Position numbers and translations under genes: made by a program
Notes under the pieces: generated by a model
Database searches by the model: none
Seen by the model: only the letters and a program-made list of their open reading frames with translations
What the model was told of the DNA's origin: nothing
Shown: piece after piece, positions 60,501 to 64,000 of the stretch
How the letters are laid out: the number at the start of each line of letters is the position of its first letter
Position numbering within the stretch: the stretch's first letter is position 1
Source of the DNA: Brachypodium distachyon
Taxonomy: Eukaryota; Streptophyta; Magnoliopsida; Poales; Poaceae
Length of the DNA stretch: 64,000 bases
Direction: 5' to 3'
NCBI RefSeq assembly: GCF_000005505.3
Contig: NC_016131.3
Span: forward strand, 2,976,001-3,040,000

Positions 60501-62205
60501 AAAACACAAAGCATATTAGCTGCCAATATGGACCAGCGAACCAGTGCTTTCGGTGATAATTAAGTTGACATGGAAATTTTAACACATGTGAAACAAAATG
60601 GAGGCATATTACTTATAGATAAATCACGTTCATATAGTAGAAAACAGTGGCTGCAGATTGGAGTACTAGATAATTGGAGAAGAGGCACTGACCTTGTCTG
60701 GAGCTTGGCTACCATCCTTCTTGCTAGGTAAAGCATCCTGCAAACAAGCCATCACATCTCAGTACAGTATGAACATGGAATGACAAAATAACAAACTAAT
60801 CAAGTGAAAGCAATGATGATCACCTCATCTTCAGGGAGACTGTCATGGTCGTTCAGGTCACTGCCATTTGCTCCAACTTCATCATTAGCATCATCCTACA
60901 AGTTGTACTACCTTTAGGTTTCATGGCCACTACACCGAGCTGAAATCAAGCTACCTGGATAAAGACTCACATTCTTCAGATCCTTGTCATCTGAGCCCAC
61001 TTCCTTAACCCCCGGCATGCATGGATGTCCAGCGGCTTCACTCACAGATTCTGAAGAGTCATCGTCGTCATCGTCATCCTCCTCCTCAATAGGAGTGCTT
61101 GACCTGTAAAGCACAGTGAATAAAAATAACATCAGTAGACAATCATTGTGTTCTCTGCATAACCTCAGATAAGCAACCAGTCAACTGACTTTTTCAGAAT
61201 CTCCAGCTTCCGAAGGCGAATCTTCTCCAGGACTGAGGAGATGGGTTTGTAAACTGGCTCTGCAGTCGGCTTAAATGACGCCTTCCTTGTCTCTACAAAT
61301 ACCACAATTAATTATAAACAGTTAGATAATGCACAGAATCTGACACCGGGTTTGTACAAAGCATGCACAGGGACCAGGGTGAACATGTATACCTCGCAGC
61401 AGCCTCTGCGACTCAACATGGATTGAATCAAGCTGCGCCCTCCTCTCCTGCAGACATCAATCCACATAACCCATTTAGCGAAATGCAATCATATGAATAA
61501 CTAAGCACAAGGGGAAAAATGTATAGGAAACGTTACCTTCTCAGCCCGTTTCTTCGATTGGGCCGACTCCTTGGGCGCCGCGTCCTTCTTCCTCCTCTTG
61601 CTCCTCTTCCGCGTCACCTCCGCCTCCACGGCCATTTCGGCGCCGTCCTCAGCCTCGTCCATGTCGAGTCGCTTCTTCGCGGACTTCTCCCTCCGCAGCT
61701 CCTCGATGAGCCCTCCGCCCCCCAGCAACTCCTCCTCGCCGTCGTCGCCCTCCCCTCCCATCGGCATACCCAGCGGGTCCCACCCCGCGCCGCCGCTGCC
61801 GGACTCCGAGAAGAGCGGGTCGAGCCCGTCATCCTCCTCCTCGTCGTCCTCAGCGGCAGTGTCGGCCGGCGGCAGCGGCGAGGAGGAGATGGGGTCGGGA
61901 CTAGGCGAGGACGGCGCTGGGGCAAGGACGTCCGCATCTGACGCCGGCTGCTGCGGCGGCGGAGAGGGGTTATGGCGCGGAGGAGGAGACTCTAGGTGCG
62001 GGGATACGGCTCCCGCCTCCTCCTGCGGCGGCGGTGGAGGCGATGGCGGAGATAGAGGCGGGGAGACGGCGGGAGGGGTCGTGGTGGTGGTGGTTGTCTC
62101 GGAGGATTTCCTGAGGCGCTTGAGGCGGCGGGGAGGGGATGCGGCGGCGGCCGGGGAGGTGGGGAAGGCGAGGAGGTCCGCCTCGTCGAAGGGCTCCGTG
62201 TCCAT
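57559..62205 (-). CDS. MRC1/Claspin-like replication-checkpoint mediator
   Basis: MRC1/Claspin couples stalled forks to checkpoint kinases and travels with the replisome in the nucleus. Twelve minus-strand exons keep phase: 61537-62205, 61393-61447, 61190-61292, 60971-61103, 60824-60895, 60693-60737, 59866-59987, 58906-59512, 58585-58702, 58446-58495, 57930-58070, 57559-57819; 791 residues. The N-terminus is Pro/Ser-rich with a DEEEDDG acidic patch and basic KRSKRRKKDAAPK. LEKIRLRKLEILKK is a short helix. Exon 8 carries the MRC1-like core: LKNFLDVEAEEEDDSDDDMM, NALIAAGFEEEEVDHDKRNE and LHQKWLQQQDAAETNNVIQR. The C-terminus includes SSFLGRTTSGPVSSSHRSVY and a Ser/Thr-rich stretch. SQ/TQ sites (ISQDN, AQSHAS) could be ATR/ATM targets. 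A nested MITE lies in intron 6. Shorter than animal Claspin, as is usual in plants. Confidence 0.88.
60097..60334. mobile_element. Outer MITE, interrupted
   Basis: TA-flanked element of the 12499 family: CTCCGTCCAACAAAGGGTGTC opposite CATCTTTTGTTGGACTGCGG. Removing 60150-60264 restores ATGCATCTATACACTAAGTC. Confidence 0.9.
60150..60262. mobile_element. Inner MITE nested in another MITE
   Basis: Ends TCCCTCCGTCTCATATTAATTG-type and CACTTAATATGGGACGGAGGG; TA on both sides (60148-60149, 60263-60264). Same family as 54624-54750. Confidence 0.92.
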
Positions 62206-63071
62206 GGCGCCGCCTGCCTGCCTGCCTGCCTAGGGATGTCCGCTCCGAGGATTCGCGCAGAGAGAGAGGGCTGGGTTTGGATCGGGACGGCGGATCTCAG
62301 AGAGAGCGAGGGAGGGAGGGAAAAACGTGGCTAAGAAGGCGCGGGCGGGCGCGCGGGAGAAGTTTCGAGTTACTTTTGGCTCGGTTTCGCGGCTGGTTTT
62401 CCGCCCGCCCGCCACCGAGGGGAGGGAAGACGCCGTGACTGCGCGTGTGTGAGACCGATGACTTCGTGAGAGAGGAGGAAAGCGGCTGTGTCTGTAGGGC
62501 TCGGCCGGGTCGGCGGCGTGCGGTCGGTCGGTTGCTGCTGGGCTCATACCTCATTCGTCAGCGGGCCTCGAGAGGAGCTGGGAGATTGGAAGCCGCCAGC
62601 CCAGTGTCATGCCCTCGTGGCCTCTTTTTTTTTTTTGTTCTTTTTACTCTGTATTACACTTCGATGCATCTGCTTCTCAGATTACACGCCTAATCTGAGA
62701 TTAATGCCGCCACTCACAATTGCGGCTTCAGGAACTTTCGCCATCGATTCAGACTTTCTCTCGATGGTAAGATGACATGTGTAACGAATGGTTTTTAAAC
62801 TGAGTTTAGATGATTCATTAGTTGTGTATATACCTGGGCATGGACGGCCTGGGCCGGTCCGAAGCCCGACATCCCGGACAAGGATCGGACCTCACTTTGG
62901 TGTGAAAAAAGAAAAGAAAAAAAGATGGAAAATTCTATTGCAACTTTCAGCTTTACAGTTTTCTTAAACATTTGACCAACTTTAGAAAATGGAAGTACTT
63001 CCATTTTTAGGAGAACTTTTAGAAATTTGGAAGAACTTTTTTTTAAAATGTGAACATAGCAAAGATCTCTC
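62206..63071. other. MRC1-like promoter and intergenic
   Basis: GC-rich promoter/leader of the MRC1-like gene to about 62600, a T-run at 62625, then AT-rich sequence with many AACTTT-like words. No gene. Confidence 0.5.
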
Positions 63072-63310
63072 ATGATCTTAAGAGGCATTTTCGACGAATT
63101 GCTCATCTCTTGTCTTTGGAATGTGTGGAAGGAGCGTAACCACAGAGTTTTAAAAAATGCGTCCATGGAAGAGGAGGAATTTGCTTCCAAAGCTCAGGAT
63201 GGTTTGAAGTCCTTTTCTTGGGCTAACCAGTTGTGGTTGTGCGGTGTTAGAGTGTAATCGTCTTTTGTGTTCATGAGGGTCGTGCTCCTGCCTTTTTCGT
63301 AAAAAAATAA
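63072..63310 (+). mobile_element. LINE 3' fragment
   Basis: Encodes FDELLISCLWNVWKERNHRV followed by a stop, the tail of a plant LINE ORF2 just after zf-RVT, and ends in TTTTTCGTAAAAAAATAA, a poly(A)-like end. It is strongly 5'-truncated. It lies inside the AACTTT-rich repeat; no clear target duplication was found. Confidence 0.8.
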
Positions 63311-63732
63311 CTTAAAAAATCCACAAAAACTTCTAAATTTTGAGAACCAAACCTCAAAACTTTTCAGAATACCTTTTAGTTTTTTAAAAGAACTTCCATA
63401 TTTTCAAAAGAACTTTCCAATATTTTGAAATGACTTTTAAATATTTGAAGATAGTTTTTCAAATTTCAACATAACTTTCCAAATTTTGAAATTAGATTCA
63501 TTTTAAGGCAAAAAATTTTAAAATTAAAGAACTTTAACTTTTTCAAAAAAACAACTTTCAAGATTTCCTAAACAACTTCTAAATATTCAAACAAAACTTC
63601 CAGGTCTTTGAGCTTTAATATTTTGAATCATAACTTTTGACGTAGGAAAACTTACGGAAATTCACCAATGGACTTGTGGCAAAAACATGGTATAGTGACG
63701 AGTAGCGACCTCATCAACATTGTGTCCACACC
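63311..63732. repeat. AACTTT-rich degenerate repeat
   Basis: Irregular recurrences of words such as AACTTTCCAAAT, AACTTCTAAAT and AACTTTTCAGAAT, continuing the same texture seen at 62940-63050. No exact period was found. Confidence 0.6.
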
Positions 63733-64000
63733 GCTGGAAATATGCCCTAGAAGCAATAAATATTCCATTATTACATTTCCAAGTTTGTAATCAATTTTCA
63801 TGGTTGTGCTATAATTGCTATGGTTCTTGAATATGAGATTTAGAGAAAAACTTAGTTCCATTCGTGGAAACATAAACACCAATAGATCACTAGCCTCGCC
63901 CCTGAGATCACTGACTCGTATATCACCGATGATCTTGTTTTCCTAATCATGAGCATTACGATGCTAATAATAATGAGAACATGTTGTTAGCTGACCAATA
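63733..64000 (+). mobile_element. Start of a Copia LTR (BARE/Angela-like), runs off the window
   Basis: TGGAAATATGCCCTAGAAGC with AATAAAT and then ATCACTAGCC... GAGATCACTGACTCG. This order matches the 5' end of BARE/Angela/WIS LTRs, which begin TGTTGGAAATATGCCCTAG. The first bases have decayed (CGC in place of TGT). Diverged, so old. Confidence 0.7.

Noticed and set aside
61571..62233. 220-codon plus-strand frame
   Set aside because: Antisense to the Pro/Ser-rich first exon of the MRC1-like gene; its Ser/Gly-rich product mirrors that composition.

Overview
This is nuclear DNA from a grass, most likely a member of the Pooideae (Brachypodium or Triticeae type). The evidence is GC-rich first exons beside AT-rich introns, classic plant splice sites, many Stowaway MITEs with CTCCCTCCGT-like ends flanked by TA, a BARE/Angela-like Copia LTR start at the right edge, and grass-restricted families (DUF1668, dirigent clusters). 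The species cannot be fixed from the sequence alone. No organellar, bacterial or viral genome is present.

Layout. 0-7 kb is repeat-derived: a MITE, an unclassified retro-like remnant, and a solo LTR inserted into it. 7.4-10.4 kb is a DUF1668 gene destroyed by a frameshift and by a 1.66 kb 5'-truncated LINE insertion flanked by a 24 bp target duplication. 11.6-13.9 kb holds two tandem dirigent genes; a third inverted copy lies at 27.4-27.9 kb. Between them are an nsLTP gene (14.5 kb), a complete eight-exon calcium-dependent protein kinase (17.7-21.6 kb), a small multi-exon LisH/CTLH-like gene with a frame problem (23.1-24.5 kb) and an intronless VPS23/ELC ESCRT-I gene (25.1-26.1 kb, minus). 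28.4-29.7 kb is a tandem duplication in which a MITE landed in one unit only. EBP2 (ribosome biogenesis) lies at 29.9-31.6 kb.

32.5-42.1 kb contains an inverted segmental duplication. The left arm carries an intact intronless unknown gene and the 3' half of an MFS transporter. The right arm carries decayed copies of both in opposite order. It is followed by a truncated Ty3/gypsy-like element (42.5-46.7 kb, minus). Its leader/LTR region carries eleven short hairpins that share an invariant 12-nt loop but have different, self-complementary stems, arranged as 53 bp and about 139 bp tandem repeats. This is the most unusual structure in the window. Two direct copies of a further degenerate sequence follow at 47.2-49.5 kb.

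The right side returns to housekeeping genes: a nine-exon G-box-binding bZIP factor (50.1-53.3 kb, plus), convergent with a four-exon PTC7-like PP2C (54.2-56.6 kb, minus), then a twelve-exon MRC1/Claspin-like replication-checkpoint gene (57.6-62.2 kb, minus) that carries a MITE nested inside a MITE. The last 1.8 kb holds a LINE 3' fragment and the start of a Copia LTR.

The genes do not form a pathway; they are independently transcribed eukaryotic units. Exon coordinates were derived by hand from GT-AG sites with continuous reading phase. All coding totals are multiples of three, except for the LisH-like gene, where this fails.
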